Shown here: positions 1 through 11,039 of the stretch, piece after piece
Position numbering within the stretch: the first letter of the stretch is position 1
How the letters are laid out: each line of letters starts with the position of its first letter
Assembly (NCBI GenBank): GCA_033064195.1
Contig: JARBJD010000006.1
Coordinates: 496,001 to 560,000, forward strand
Direction of reading: 5' to 3'
DNA: 64,000 nt
Origin: Blattamonas nauphoetae
Lineage: Eukaryota; Preaxostyla; Oxymonadida
The notes under the pieces: generated by a model
Told to the model about the DNA's origin: nothing
The model's database searches: none
Seen by the model: only the letters and a program-made list of their open reading frames with translations
Made by a program: the position numbers and the translations under genes

Positions 1-1
1 T

Positions 2-2515
2 TTCAATGTGGCTAAGACAGCCACGCCCTCTTCTTTGGTTTTCGGTGAGACATATTCCATCGCTTCAGTGTCAAACGGAACGAATTTCGTCCTGAACACT
101 GTTTTTTCCTTCAAAGTTCCTTTGAATGCTCGGCTGACTGAAATCGGCACCACATTCTCGAACGACTTGAAAACAGGGTTGAATCTTGTTCTGAAAGTTG
201 AAGGCTCGATTCACAATTCGAAATACAAGCTTACTCTGCCTGACAACACAGAAGTGGAAGTGGAATGCTCGTTGTCAGCTCTCACTTGCAGCTCAACAGC
301 TCCGATTCACATTGGTTGGGAGACAGGCCTGCAATACCGGACCGAACACACACTCTCAAAGATGGAAAAAGTAGGAGAGTCGCCCCACTGCGTCGAGCTC
401 ATTGAAAACACATTCACAACAGACGCCAAGCCAACACAACCCGTGTTTCATGTGGACGAGTCAGGTGTTCTGGGTGACTTTTGTGGAGATTATGGAGAGA
501 AATGCCAGACAATTGACGAAGCGTGGCGAATTGTGAAAGGAATTGGCTTCACTCGACCGACACTTCACATCACAGACTCAACCACACTGAACTTGCCGAT
601 GGCTGTGACGGAAGGGATGCACGTGATGGTGACAAATGGAAGCTCGACAGAACCAAAACTGTACATCGCCTCACATAATCTGAGTCAAGGCGAGTTGGGC
701 ATGATTGTTGTGGACTCAGCCTTTCTCGAGTTGAAGAATGTGGATGTGCACATCTTGTCAGCTTCACCGTCGTTTGTTCTGATTCATGGATCGAACTCAA
801 AGCTCGTGTTTCACGAAGGACTGTTTGCTGGTCCACTCACTGGAATGACGATGAACGAGGATTCGGATGGAGTTTGCAGCTGGTCGTCGGGAGCTCTGCA
901 GCTTATTAACTGTGAAACGCACATCGCGAACACACGTTTGTTCCAACTGTCTCAAGGAGCGATCAACATGAAGAGCGGAACACTTGAAATTCGAACATCA
1001 TCATTCGATTCCAACTCTGCCTCATCCTCCTCGTTTCCTTCTTCTCGTCGCAACATCCACTGCTCGGACGAAGGGATAATCACGATTGGAAGTCTGAGTG
1101 GAGGAGATGGATTTCAAGGATCGTCGCTGTGGGCTTCGATGGAAGACTGTGTGATGAACGGTGATGCAGCTCAGCCAGACTCGCCACTGTTCGTTCCTCA
1201 GTTGGACAAGGAACGCTCGAAGAGTGTGGTTGACACATCCACAAAACAGTACACAATGAGTATCGTTGGATCTCGACTGATTCCGTGTGGATTGTTCTTG
1301 GAAGTGTTTGAATCCGAATCGGACAATACCACGGACGCCAAAAGAGTGGAATTTGAACTGAACAACACATCGTCTGACACTGAGGTAACTGTCACCATTG
1401 ACCAAGAAGAAATCGCATTGTTGGATCGGAAACACGAACTTCGGTGCCGACTGAAGTTTGGGAAGAATCTGCGAACAACCGACTGGTTTTCCTTTTCAGG
1501 CACCAAACCGTTGAAGCCGAAATTCAGCCAAACACCGCTCGGAAAAGCGCTTTCGTGGGTCCTTCCAGTTGTCCTCAGTGTTGTGCTGCTGCTCGTAATC
1601 ATCCTCGTCGTCTTGCTCGTCTGGCGACGAAAACGACAACCAAAAAAGCAAGAAAAGACCGAACTGGCCGAACAGGAATGTGATGAATTATTGGCGAAGG
1701 GAGATATTGTGGACATCGGACTGAGTGAAACACACAACATCGTTGCAGTGAATCAGCACAAAGGAGAGACGGCCAATACCATAACCCAATTCGGTGTGGC
1801 TTCGACCCGAAAGGAGGATTTTGTGGAAGTTCTTTGTATCAACGACAACATCCTCGTGAAGGACAGCATCGAGACGAAGTTGTTGGTGGCAAAGGAGACA
1901 CTCTACCACCGACTTCACGAATCCCAGAATCCAAAACCAATTGAGACGGAGACGATCCAGAAAGCACTCACGGAACAACTGCTGCGTGTGATGCAGAAGA
2001 TGCCGACCGCACAAGTTTTACTGAGTCTGAATCCACACTGGGTGATCATTGAGAATGACACCGAAGTACATTTCAAACTCGTCGATAACCAGACAAAGAA
2101 CCAATCGCTTGGCGACAAAATGAACACCCCAAAGGGAGGAGATTCTCAGCGATGGAATCCACCAGAAGAAAGCGAGGAGAACAACGAATCTGAACAGAAA
2201 TCGACAAATAACAAAGAAGCTGGACTGGTTTTTCGGCTCGGCCTGCTGTTGTGGGAGATCGAGACGGGACAGGTGCCGTACCGTGAGTATGACGATGTCA
2301 ATGCTCATCGGCAGATTGTGTTGGGAGTTGGTCTGAAGATGGACGCAGTGGAGAACGAGGCACTTCGCGACCTGATTGAAGATTGCATGCAAATTGAGCC
2401 GAAGAACAGACCGACATTGCAGAAAGTGAAAGATCGACTCTTCAAATGCTTCGCGCCGTCTGAGCCTGAGCCAACACTCGCCCAACAAAACAACAAAGCT
2501 GAATCGACCCAATAG
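2..2515 (+). CDS. Receptor-like pseudokinase, 5' end outside window
   Basis: The frame is open from the window edge to a TAG at 2513-2515; the first possible start inside is only a GTG, so the true start lies upstream. Residue numbers below count from that GTG at position 8. Residues 1 to about 505 are a secreted-type, Ser/Thr/Asn-rich region with beta-strand repeats such as LSQGAINMKSG, resembling the pectin-lyase-like ectodomains of oxymonad receptor kinases (family knowledge from memory). About residues 514-539 form one very hydrophobic transmembrane helix followed by a basic stop-transfer stretch (RRKRQPKK). The cytosolic end resembles the C-lobe of a protein kinase (GLLLWEIETGQVPY, then a DCMQIEPKNRP-type end), but the catalytic HRD is replaced around LNPHWVII and no DFG is seen, so I infer a pseudokinase. 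A degenerate relative lies at 33.1-34.6 kb. Confidence 0.75.
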   Translation, partial: FNVAKTATPSSLVFGETYSIASVSNGTNFVLNTVFSFKVPLNARLTEIGTTFSNDLKTGLNLVLKVEGSIHNSKYKLTLPDNTEVEVECSLSALTCSSTAPIHIGWETGLQYRTEHTLSKMEKVGESPHCVELIENTFTTDAKPTQPVFHVDESGVLGDFCGDYGEKCQTIDEAWRIVKGIGFTRPTLHITDSTTLNLPMAVTEGMHVMVTNGSSTEPKLYIASHNLSQGELGMIVVDSAFLELKNVDVHILSASPSFVLIHGSNSKLVFHEGLFAGPLTGMTMNEDSDGVCSWSSGALQLINCETHIANTRLFQLSQGAINMKSGTLEIRTSSFDSNSASSSSFPSSRRNIHCSDEGIITIGSLSGGDGFQGSSLWASMEDCVMNGDAAQPDSPLFVPQLDKERSKSVVDTSTKQYTMSIVGSRLIPCGLFLEVFESESDNTTDAKRVEFELNNTSSDTEVTVTIDQEEIALLDRKHELRCRLKFGKNLRTTDWFSFSGTKPLKPKFSQTPLGKALSWVLPVVLSVVLLLVIILVVLLVWRRKRQPKKQEKTELAEQECDELLAKGDIVDIGLSETHNIVAVNQHKGETANTITQFGVASTRKEDFVEVLCINDNILVKDSIETKLLVAKETLYHRLHESQNPKPIETETIQKALTEQLLRVMQKMPTAQVLLSLNPHWVIIENDTEVHFKLVDNQTKNQSLGDKMNTPKGGDSQRWNPPEESEENNESEQKSTNNKEAGLVFRLGLLLWEIETGQVPYREYDDVNAHRQIVLGVGLKMDAVENEALRDLIEDCMQIEPKNRPTLQKVKDRLFKCFAPSEPEPTLAQQNNKAESTQ

Positions 2516-3406
2516 CGTGTCCATCACATCACCTCGTCTTCCTCATCCCACCTCAACTATCTCGACATCTCACTTCATCTAACTCGTCTTATCCCACCTG
2601 TCTGATTGTTCCTTTCACCACATCCACTCCATGTCATCTCCTCCCTCTTCATTTCACACTCAGACAGACTGTGGAATCTTCAGTTCTTCTTCTTCATTCT
2701 CTCGTCTCACCGATTGCTCGAGATACTTCTTGATTCTCCAACTATCAAACACTACCGCTTCAACTATTCGTGCTCCTGAGTGACCCAACTTCTCAGCAGC
2801 CAATGCACGTTTGGCACAGCCAGCTCCACTCTTCCCGCTTCGTGGGACGCTCTTGCCTCTTCCCAAGGCCTCACTATCTTTTATCGTCGTTTTGTTGCAG
2901 TTGTGTTAGCCGCACTTCGAATACGAAATGCTTCCTGTTGATCATCGGGTCACCCATTCTTCATTGCTTGCACACTGCGTCACGTCTCATCTCACTTTCA
3001 TCTCTTCATCTCACATTGAACTCATCTCATCCCAAGTTGAACACATTTCAAAGACATGGGACGCAATTCTGTTTCGGGACACAATTCACATTTTCCGAGA
3101 AATATGAATGTGTTCTCTTCTGTTTTTCTTCTTCAGACGCTCTTCTTTCGTTTTTTTGCATTCACAACATTATGTCGGCTAATCTTCACGGTTTATTCTT
3201 TCATATTTTTCTAAATTAACTGTAAATCACAATTACATTCATTTGAGCGACTCAACAGAGGGGAAAGTCCACTTCTCGGTGAGATATTGATGGAATTCTC
3301 TCTTTGTGGGTGAGATCGGTTCGATTTCCCGCTGTACGATGAGAATCTTTGGACAATTACTAACTTTGATCTTTCCTGCAACTGTAGAACTTTTCAAAAC
3401 TATCTG
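2516..3406. other. Intergenic, no confident gene
   Basis: This spacer is pyrimidine-rich on the plus strand with many TCATCTC-like runs. A 68-codon minus-strand frame at 2660-2866 has no ATG start and resembles nothing I recognise. No tRNA, repeat array or terminal inverted repeat was seen. The F-family promoter motif is absent upstream of the SOD gene. Confidence 0.5.
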
Positions 3407-4111
3407 ATGCACATTCTCGTCGTTCTGGCTCTCCTTTCATCCAGCAGATGTTCATTCCATCCCTTCTCGGGTCCACTCAAAAATGCATCGCCAAAAAGAC
3501 CAGTTGGAACATACAAACTCTCGCCACAGGAATATTCCGTCAACGAAACTCTTGTAGATTGGGTGACGAAGAACAATTTCCCAGGCATCTCCAACAAGAT
3601 GATGGTCGAGCATGTGGACCTGTATCGAGGCTACGTCAAAAACGCCAACACCCTCTTGGCCAACATGGCAAAATCATCAATTGATTCGGTGATGAAACTT
3701 GAGCTCGGACGACGATTTGGTTTCGAGGCCAATGGTGTCCATCTCCACGAACTGTTCTTCTCCAATCTCCACCCATCACCAGCATCGCCATCAGAAAATC
3801 TCGTCAGCGTTATTTCCGACGAATTTGGTTCTTTTAACAAATTTCTGGAACGGATCCAAATCATCGGAGGAACAAGAGGCACTGGATGGGTGACGATGAC
3901 GCTGGACAAAAGTCTGAACCGACTGATTCTGAATTGGGTCGATGAGCATCAAGATGGCCAGTCAATTGGAGATGTTATCCTGGCAGTCGATTGCTGGGAG
4001 CATGCCTACATCAAAGACTACAAATCGACCGCTCGTGGGGACTACCTGCAGAATCTCGTGAAGATCATCGACTGGGAAGTTGTGGAAAGACGATTGAAGG
4101 CAGCGATGTAA
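3407..4111 (+). CDS. Fe/Mn superoxide dismutase, bacterial type, with hydrophobic leader
   Basis: Superoxide dismutase turns superoxide into oxygen and hydrogen peroxide, an oxygen-defence role useful in an anaerobe. All four metal ligands of the family can be placed: a His in EHVDLYRGYVKN, the His of LHELFF, and the Asp and His of the signature DCWEHAY, followed by the usual IDWEVVERR end. The glycine-rich stretch GTRGTGW matches the G-x-G-W region. The protein is 234 residues. The first about 20 residues (MHILVVLALLSSS...) are hydrophobic like a signal peptide. The fold variant (YRGYVKNANTLL, WVDEHQDG) is the divergent form I associate with bacteria, suggesting lateral transfer; this is inference. 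It converges with H gene A, and its last third is duplicated at 55.6 kb. Confidence 0.88.
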   Translation: MHILVVLALLSSSRCSFHPFSGPLKNASPKRPVGTYKLSPQEYSVNETLVDWVTKNNFPGISNKMMVEHVDLYRGYVKNANTLLANMAKSSIDSVMKLELGRRFGFEANGVHLHELFFSNLHPSPASPSENLVSVISDEFGSFNKFLERIQIIGGTRGTGWVTMTLDKSLNRLILNWVDEHQDGQSIGDVILAVDCWEHAYIKDYKSTARGDYLQNLVKIIDWEVVERRLKAAM

Positions 4112-4559
4112 GTTTCAGAGGAGCATCTCTTTCATTGGACTTGTTTGTTGTTTACTCACTCCCCATTCTCTTCCACGGATTACAATTTGTTGAATGAGAA
4201 AGATTGAAAAGAAAATCGGAACTTGCATACTGATTAACGATAATTATTTGATTGTCGAGGTCGAATCGTCAATCTTTCTGAAATGGAACACTGTTGGACT
4301 GTATCGTTGATAATGAGGTATCTACTCACATGTTTTCAGGAAGAATTGTATTTGAGGAGGAGATTCAACTGATTGAGCATCTGTTTGAACCAGTTCCAGA
4401 AATTAGGTGAAACAAGAAAACATCGGGAAATGCAGAGAGCTTAAAGGGTGATCGAACAAATCAAAAAAAGAGTGAATTGAAAGAGTGTGACCAGATCACC
4501 CATTCTGGATCAACACCCAAAGACAGGTTAAAGAGTCCTCTCCTTCAGTGGAACACATT
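4112..4559. other. Convergent intergenic spacer, duplicated at 55828-56282
   Basis: This is the region between the stop of the SOD gene and the stop of minus-strand H gene A. Nearly the same sequence lies between the SOD tail copy and H gene B, so it belongs to the duplicated block. No gene or strong hairpin terminator was seen. Confidence 0.6.
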
Positions 4560-7500
4560 TCATGTCAATGAATCTCTCCAAAACTGATCCAAAAGTGTTG
4601 AGAAATCAAACGAGGTCATCTTGTCGATTGATCGAGAGAATGCGAGTGTTCGGAAAAGAGATCCCAAAATCGAGATTCCCATTTCGTATTCCTCCAAACT
4701 CGGACTTGCCTCGACTGCCCTCATCACACACTCCACAATCCCAAATCGGCACAGGTCAAGAACCACACCACGACTGGCTTGGACACACACTCTCGACAGA
4801 AGCACAAGAGCTATATTTCGAAGAGCTGGAACGTGAGAACTGGGAGATGGAGGAGATGACAGAACGAGAACAACATACACGAGATTTAGGAGGACTTCTT
4901 TGGAAAACCATCTCCGCTTTTTCTCCTCCACACGAAATTTGCGACGATCTGAGAGATCGATATAGATGAAACGAGAGACATACCTTCAACGGACCACATT
5001 TCAGTTTGAAGTGACATATCGAACAACTCCCATGAACGCTGACTCAAGATTTGAGCATTCCATCTGACAGGAGGTTGTAGGAGTGTTGGAGAAACAGCTC
5101 CAAACAGACTGTCGAAGGCGAATGGAGGAAGTCTGAGTCTGAGCTGGGATGAACAAAGTGTCATCAACACCCACAGAGCAGATTCGAACTCGTCAGATTT
5201 TTGGCCGGAAGTCAAAAAGAGGCGATGGAAGGTTTTGAACCAACGATTTAACGATGTCGCTGATGCTGTGTGGAGAGAATGTGAGGCCAGCGTTGTGATA
5301 AGTTGGAGAGAAAGTTGTTCTTTCGATGCCTCATGAGTTGAGAATGGCGATCGTTCAAAAAGATCGAGGATGAGAGCGATGGAGAATTCCACAATTTGAT
5401 CCGATGGAAACGAGACGAACAGCTGGACAGAATCACTATGTGAGGATGGCCGTGACGTGCTCAATAAAAGGATTTCCATAAAGCTGGAAGCAGTTGTTGA
5501 AGTCTTGCTCCTCTTATATTGATGAAGCACAGATCCCAATCCACGAAGAATGAATGGATGGAGAAACATGAGATAATCACGAGGAGGAAAAAAGGACCAC
5601 AGAATGCACAAATCCTGCACGCAATTGCCGTCAAACATGAGTAGCATTCTCGAAAGTTCTTTCTCAAACACAAAGTCGGCATGGAACGAGGAGCGGAATC
5701 GTCTGAGCTGGTGTTTGGCTGGGAGAAGAATGAAAAGAAGAGGGAGGGTGGAAAAAGAGGGATCAGTGTGGTGGAAGTTGATCATGGCATCGTTGAGGGA
5801 GGATGGAAGACGTTCATCCTGCACTGCGTGGCACAAAATTAGTGCAAGAATAATGTGTGATCCGGTGTGATTATCGATATCAGGCTTGGCGTTGATTCGT
5901 GTAATTCTCTCAGATTGAGATGTGATGTGGTTGGAGGCAGAGAAGAGTCGAAGGAGTGAGAGACTTGACGTCGATGGAGACTGTCGACACCGAACGGATT
6001 CACGGAGGATGTCAACCATATATGAGAGAAAATGGCTGAGAGACCGAAGGCGGATCCATCGAAAGGAGAAGACGGCAATCCAATCAGCATCTGTCCAACT
6101 CGCCAGGATCATCGAATGGTTTCCATTCATCTCCATTTCCAAGGCGGTGACGTCGAGAAGAGAAATACAGGCATTTTCGTTCGAGCGATAGAAGGCGTTT
6201 CGGAGCAGTGGAAACACTGTCGAGACGATCTCACCAGAATCGGGCACGGTGGAGAGGAGCTGGTTCAAATGGATCGCAGCAAATTCTCCGAAGAACCCAG
6301 TTTCAGAGACGATGAAGTGAGTGAGCTTGGTGAGATAGTTTTGTGTGATTGTGAGATGAGTGAGGTTTCCTGTTTCTTCACAAATCGATTGACATTTGTA
6401 CAGATTCACACCTATGTCGAATTGGTTTATCACGCTGTGGGGGGAATGAAAAGAGGAAGTTCACACTCGAAGATGGTGTCGTCGAAGTGATCACGAGGGG
6501 CGATTTCAGACTCATCGAAGTTTCCAGAATCACGGAATGGGGTTGCGTCCCAATCGGTCTCGCTGGTGTCGATTCGCCTCGATCGGATCTCATGAATCAA
6601 GTTGAGAATACGCAGAGACCCTTTCCGTCTTTGTTCTTCCCGAGAGATGGACGATTCCGAATGAAGGTCGTCGATGTCGCTGCTGTGCGAGGGAGGAGAG
6701 GGCATTTGTGTGGAGAGGTCAGTGTCTTCCGAATCGAGTGTCCTTTCGCGACTGTCTCCGAATGAGGATGGCGTGGGATTCTGGGTTGAGTGAAGAGTGG
6801 ACTCGTCGTGGAGTGTCGTTGAGAGATGACTCACTTCGCGGAACACGAGTGATGAATGATGATGCTGCTCATAAAGTGACTGTGCGACCAGTGTGGATGG
6901 GAGAGTGTCTGGTTGGTTCAGAATGCTTTGATAAGTTCCGGCAATTCTCTTCATCGCTGACGAGAAACACGTTTTGTTCAGAAATGTGAGATCATTCTGT
7001 AGCGAAAAGGAAGAGTTTGAAACTGAATGAAGCACACCGCGCTGGAGTCGTCTTTCGACAACTGCTGCAGAACAGTCAGAAAATCAGAAAACAGCCATTC
7101 ACTCCGATGAAATTCGAGATAATAGATGACAATGTTTCTTTGTTCTGTGAAGGCATCCTGGGTGCATGTAAAGATTGTAGATGCTGTTTGAAGGAAGAGA
7201 ACCTGTTCATCCTGCATTAACACATTAGTAATATCCCACATTGTTGAGAATGACGAGGAAGCAGTCCAGAGAATTGCGAAGAACGAAGAATGTGTCAGGG
7301 GACGATACACGTCGAGAATCTGAGCGACCATGTCATTTATTTCCGATGAAGAACATGTGATATTGGTCCACTCCAAGACTTGTTCGAGAATCTTGGTGAT
7401 GAACATGACGTAAAGATCTTCCGGTGTCGGAGCAGGTTGTGGCTCGATAAGGTATTTTGCTTGGATTAGCTTCATGATCCAATCGTAAAAGACAGTGGAC

Positions 7501-8064
7501 AACACAGAAATGTGGGAATGCTCTGAATAATCCCTGCAAAGAAGATGAGAAGAGGTCAATAAAAAAGAAGACAAACGAGTGGCCTGGAGTGGCGGAGGAT
7601 CGAGAGAATTCTGAAGAAATAGTGACATGACGACAGTGAAAATGCTGCGTAAATTGGTCAAACCGTCCAGAGCATCGAGGAATGCATCCATCCAGAATGG
7701 CATTGGGATAGGTGACGATTCAGATCGTAACTGTGCTCCAAAAAGGGCCCAAACATATATCACAACAATTTCCTGAAGGAAAATCATTTTTATGAATTCA
7801 AACCTGGTATAAATCCTTCACAAGGTTCTCGTTGTGTGAATCATCCGATCGTGGTGTCGACAAAGAATCTCTCAAAATCTTTGACAAAAATACCAGTAAA
7901 CTGTTTGCCAGAATGATTGGACTGTACTGAATCTCAGTGTGAGAATCTTCATTTCGAGGAAGAGCGCTCGATTGATGTTGAGTATTGATGTCCGGTCCAA
8001 ACGAAGTGGATCCATCGTTTCGATTAAGAAAAGATGACATGAGATTCGAAAGATCCAAGTTCAT
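4560..8064 (-). CDS. H-family gene, copy A: large alpha-helical protein, six exons
   Basis: I do not recognise a named domain; the leucine-rich helical pairs (for example LPPFAFDSLFG, HTASATSLNRWF) suggest a HEAT/ARM-like solenoid. Exons on the minus strand are 8064-7804, 7772-7573, 7533-7038, 6996-6467, 6434-4984 and 4825-4560. All introns are GT-AG: 7773-7803 (31 nt), 7534-7572 (39 nt, a multiple of three and open, so its splicing is uncertain), 6997-7037 (41), 6435-6466 (32) and 4826-4983 (158). The spliced length is 3204 nt, 1067 codons plus stop. The start is the ATG of MNLDLSNL, conserved in copy B. Exons 1, 3, 5 and 6 have exactly the same lengths as in B (261, 496, 1451, 266 nt). It looks functional. 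Confidence 0.75.
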
Positions 8065-8970
8065 CAATTGCTACCTCAACGATGGTGTTTTCAGTTTTGT
8101 ATGTTCACAAAGTGGTTTGGATCAATTCCTGCATATCTCGCTCTCAACAAAAACTAGGTCAGAAGACTCCCACATCACTTTTCTCCTCGTTCCCTCCACT
8201 TCATCTGAGAGGATGGACGAGAAGGCGGGAGTTAGAGGAGGATGTATTGTCATGGAGATGGAGAAGCGAACAACGAAGACACGCCATCTCCCCCGTTCAT
8301 GTGTTGATTTGTCGGAATCGGTGTTTGGCAACTGTCAGCTTCTGGTGAACCACGGATTCGCAAACAGAAGATGTGTTGGAGGATGCGGATTTCTTGTAGT
8401 TGGGAAGGAGAGAAGCTATTGGTTGTCGCTCAGAGAAGTGACCGTTTCAGATTGTGTCTGCTCGGAGGTGGAGGAAGGGAAGGGATTTGCGGGAGGAGTG
8501 GTTGGATGGACAGAAGTGCCTGTGTAGTCTGACCGACGAGGAATGAAGGCGACAACAAGACAAGTCGGATCAGTCCAACTCTGAGAAGTGCCGTGCTGGA
8601 GATCGATCGCGGATTTCACATTCGTTTTCGTTGTTTTTGTGGATATGTTCTATTTTATGATTCTGCTTGTCTCTGCGTTCTCCTCAATCGCACTCATCCA
8701 TCCCTCCACTCCTTTCGAACTCTCCTGTCATCATTGTTCGTCATGCTTATTCGCCAATCTGAAGTGATTTGTTTTCGCTAACCACATCACCCTTTGCCAG
8801 AAATGCGAGGATCTTGTTTCGATTGGGTTCACTCTTTTGTTTCGAAACTGGCACCTCAATTGGCGGGTTATCCCTATATTATCGTCGTTGGTGTTTCTGA
8901 TCTGATGTTTGATTACATCTTTTGGATCCATATTTCTTCGTACTCCATCTACTTCACTCCCCTTTTCCAG
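8065..8970. other. Spacer between divergent H gene A and the F array
   Basis: H gene A starts on the left going left and F1 starts on the right going right, so this spacer holds both promoters. A minus-strand frame around 8416-8619 contains TCLVVAFIP, faintly like the C-terminal strand of PP2C phosphatases, but without supporting sequence I do not call it a gene. No other feature was seen. Confidence 0.45.
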
Positions 8971-8980
8971 ACCCATAACC
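8971..8980 (+). promoter_or_regulatory. F-array promoter motif of F1
   Basis: ACCCATAACC (the 12-mer continues AA) starts 34 nt before the ATG of F1 and matches the shared motif ACCCATAACRAG. Confidence 0.6.
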
Positions 8981-9004
8981 AATTTCATCATTCATTCAAA
9001 CAGA

Positions 9005-10078
9005 ATGACTAGATTAAATCCACATATAGACACCATTTTGGAAGATACATACTCCGATTTGTCTTCTCCTCATCTGCCATTCTCCATTGACTGCTCTCCT
9101 TTCCTGAAATGGAACGCAGAAGAATCTGAATCTGAGCATGAAAAGGCCAATGTCTTTCGATCTCTCATTTCCACTGTGAAGTTACAACCTGAACTTGATG
9201 CTACACTGGTAACTAAAGTTGTAAAATTTCTCGAATCAGTGATTCCACACGATGAAGATTCAGCCGATGCTTTTCTCAGTAGCCTTGCATCGTTCTCCGA
9301 TGAATATTTGACCACTTTCATACAATCTATTGTTATCCTCCTTACTTTACCCAATCATATCATCCCCACAACATCGATGAAGGTGGTCAAAAGTCTGATC
9401 TGGAAATGTTCAGCCAGCCATATCCTTGCCCTCGTCAGAGCTGATCTGATCCCTCAACTCATCAACACTCTCAATCCACTGTTAATTCCTGTTGCAGAAG
9501 AAATCGATATCTACACTGGTCTCATTGATATCATCTCCAAGTCTTTCTGGCTCACAACTCCGGATGGTCTCGCCGACCTCGAAATTCAAGATCGCACTGA
9601 ACAACAAGCTGTTCATGAGACTGTTTTTCAGCAAGTTCTCACACCTTCCGAGCAGTATATTTGTCATTTGTGTGTGAACCGCAATTCGATCATCGACGGT
9701 GAGCAATCCTTCCATTTTCTGACTCTCATTGCAGCACTCCTCGAAATATCTCCATACTATCAACCGATAATGGAATTGGTTCTTCATATGCCAGTGTTTC
9801 TCACGATCACGAGTTGTCTGACATTCTTCGAAAATGATGACACGATCTTGCATTTTGTATTTGTGATGGTCGAAAACCAGCGGGACTGGAACAAACTGGG
9901 GGGAGATATCAGTCGATCAGGGACAACAGTGTTTCGATCTTTGAGAATAGAGGGCATCGAAGATGTGATTGAGGAAAAGTTGCGAATCAAGGAAATCGAA
10001 AACATAGGAATGGGTATTGTTTACAAATTGATCGAATGGAACAATATACAGGGTATGAACATTAGAAGGCTTTGGTAA
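9005..10078 (+). CDS. F-family protein F1 (357 aa), intact
   Basis: Family F is a lineage-specific, all-helical protein family of unknown function. The frame could start 32 codons earlier, but I choose the ATG at 9005 because it is the start used by all relatives and lies 34 nt after the promoter motif. Conserved blocks can be followed in order: DCSPFLKW near residue 30, VFRSL near 50, FIQSIVILL near 100, ALVRADLIPQL near 138, PSEQYICHLC near 213, ISPYYQP near 247, SCLTFFENDD near 270, and EGIEDVIEEKL near 313. There is no signal peptide or membrane helix, so I infer a cytosolic or nuclear HEAT-like protein. It is the first intact member of the array and ends in TAA. Confidence 0.85.
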   Translation: MTRLNPHIDTILEDTYSDLSSPHLPFSIDCSPFLKWNAEESESEHEKANVFRSLISTVKLQPELDATLVTKVVKFLESVIPHDEDSADAFLSSLASFSDEYLTTFIQSIVILLTLPNHIIPTTSMKVVKSLIWKCSASHILALVRADLIPQLINTLNPLLIPVAEEIDIYTGLIDIISKSFWLTTPDGLADLEIQDRTEQQAVHETVFQQVLTPSEQYICHLCVNRNSIIDGEQSFHFLTLIAALLEISPYYQPIMELVLHMPVFLTITSCLTFFENDDTILHFVFVMVENQRDWNKLGGDISRSGTTVFRSLRIEGIEDVIEEKLRIKEIENIGMGIVYKLIEWNNIQGMNIRRLW

Positions 10079-10084
10079 AGACCA

Positions 10085-10469
10085 ACATGAACCAACGAAC
10101 TTTTGGAAGAATTAGTGACTTGTTTTGGACAGCAAACACTGATTGTATATGATATTTGTCAACTCTGGCATCGCATTATTCTTTCCGGACCGATTGGGAT
10201 TCTTCCTCAGTCTCCTCAACAAATGCCACATCCTCCTTTTTCGTTCTCTGAAGATCGCTCAGGCATTCACATGACCACTGCTGTCGTCGATTCTTTCAAA
10301 TGTGGTCGCGATGAAGAGCCCAATCTCAGATTCCATCATACCCTCTCCTCCAACTGAGAAGGTTGTCGATGGACTCCCTTTTGTTCCAACTCTCCATCCA
10401 CATCACTGATTATTCTGGCACCACGCTTCCCAACCCCCTTCCTCGATATCCCCTGCACCCATCTCCCTT
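10085..10469 (+). other. Conserved F-family 3' flank plus spacer
   Basis: About 50 nt after the stop comes a block found behind nearly every F gene (AACACTG..TGTGTGATCTTTGTC..CTCTGGCATCACCTCATGG, with differences), probably 3' UTR and terminator sequence. The stretch 10150-10440 (ATTCTTTCCGGACCGATTGG onward) recurs almost unchanged at 30860-31000 behind F7, so F1 and F7 share a 3' flank by duplication. Confidence 0.6.
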
Positions 10470-10919
10470 CGACGTCTCCTGCTCCCATCTCCCCTCGACG
10501 TCTCCTGCTCCCATCTCCCCTCGACGTCTCCTGCTCCCATCTCCCCTCGACGTCTCCTGCTCCCATCTCCCCTCGACGTCTCCTGCTCCCATCTCCCCTC
10601 GACGTCTCCTGCTCCCATCTCCCCTCGACGTCTCCTGCTCCCATCTCCCCTCGACGTCTCCTGCTCCCATCTCCCCTCGACGTCTCCTGCTCCCATCTCC
10701 CCTCGACGTCTCCTGCTCCCATCTCCCCTCGACGTCTCCTGCTCCCATCTCCCCTCGACGTCTCCTGCTCCCATCTCCCCTCGACGTCTCCTGCTCCCAT
10801 CTCCCCTCGACGTCTCCTGCTCCCATCTCCCCTCGATATCCAGTGATCCCATCTCCCCTTCGATATCCAGTGATCCCATCTCCCCTTCGATGTCCTCTGC
10901 ATCACTCTCCCCCTCGGTG
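10470..10919. repeat. 26-bp minisatellite, 14 near-perfect units plus degenerate ones
   Basis: A 26-bp unit beginning CGACGTCTCCTGCTCCCATC is repeated head to tail 14 times (10470-10833), followed by about three decayed units in which GACGTC becomes GATATC. Because 26 is not a multiple of three and no stop occurs, long frames appear on both strands; these are artefacts. A related array (CGCCGTCTCC variant) lies at 54437-54774 and a single unit at 52602. Confidence 0.95.
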
Positions 10920-11039
10920 TCCATGCACCCCTCTCCTCCCCAAAGGACGAATTCTGTGAGGCCTCAATCGTCTCTTGGAATCACTTGCAGTCTTTATTGA
11001 AGAGAGTGGAATGCCAACATGACGGATCCAACCCCGGGT

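Noticed and set aside
3305-3330. GGTTCGATTTCC as a tRNA B box
   Set aside because: There is one extra base against the consensus, no A box at the right distance and no cloverleaf.
8416-8619. PP2C phosphatase C-terminus on the minus strand
   Set aside because: Only about ten residues are suggestive, and no upstream metal-binding motifs were found.
10336-10959. Long frames of about 138-198 codons on both strands
   Set aside because: They are produced by the stop-free 26-bp minisatellite; every frame is open and the protein is a simple 26-residue cycle.
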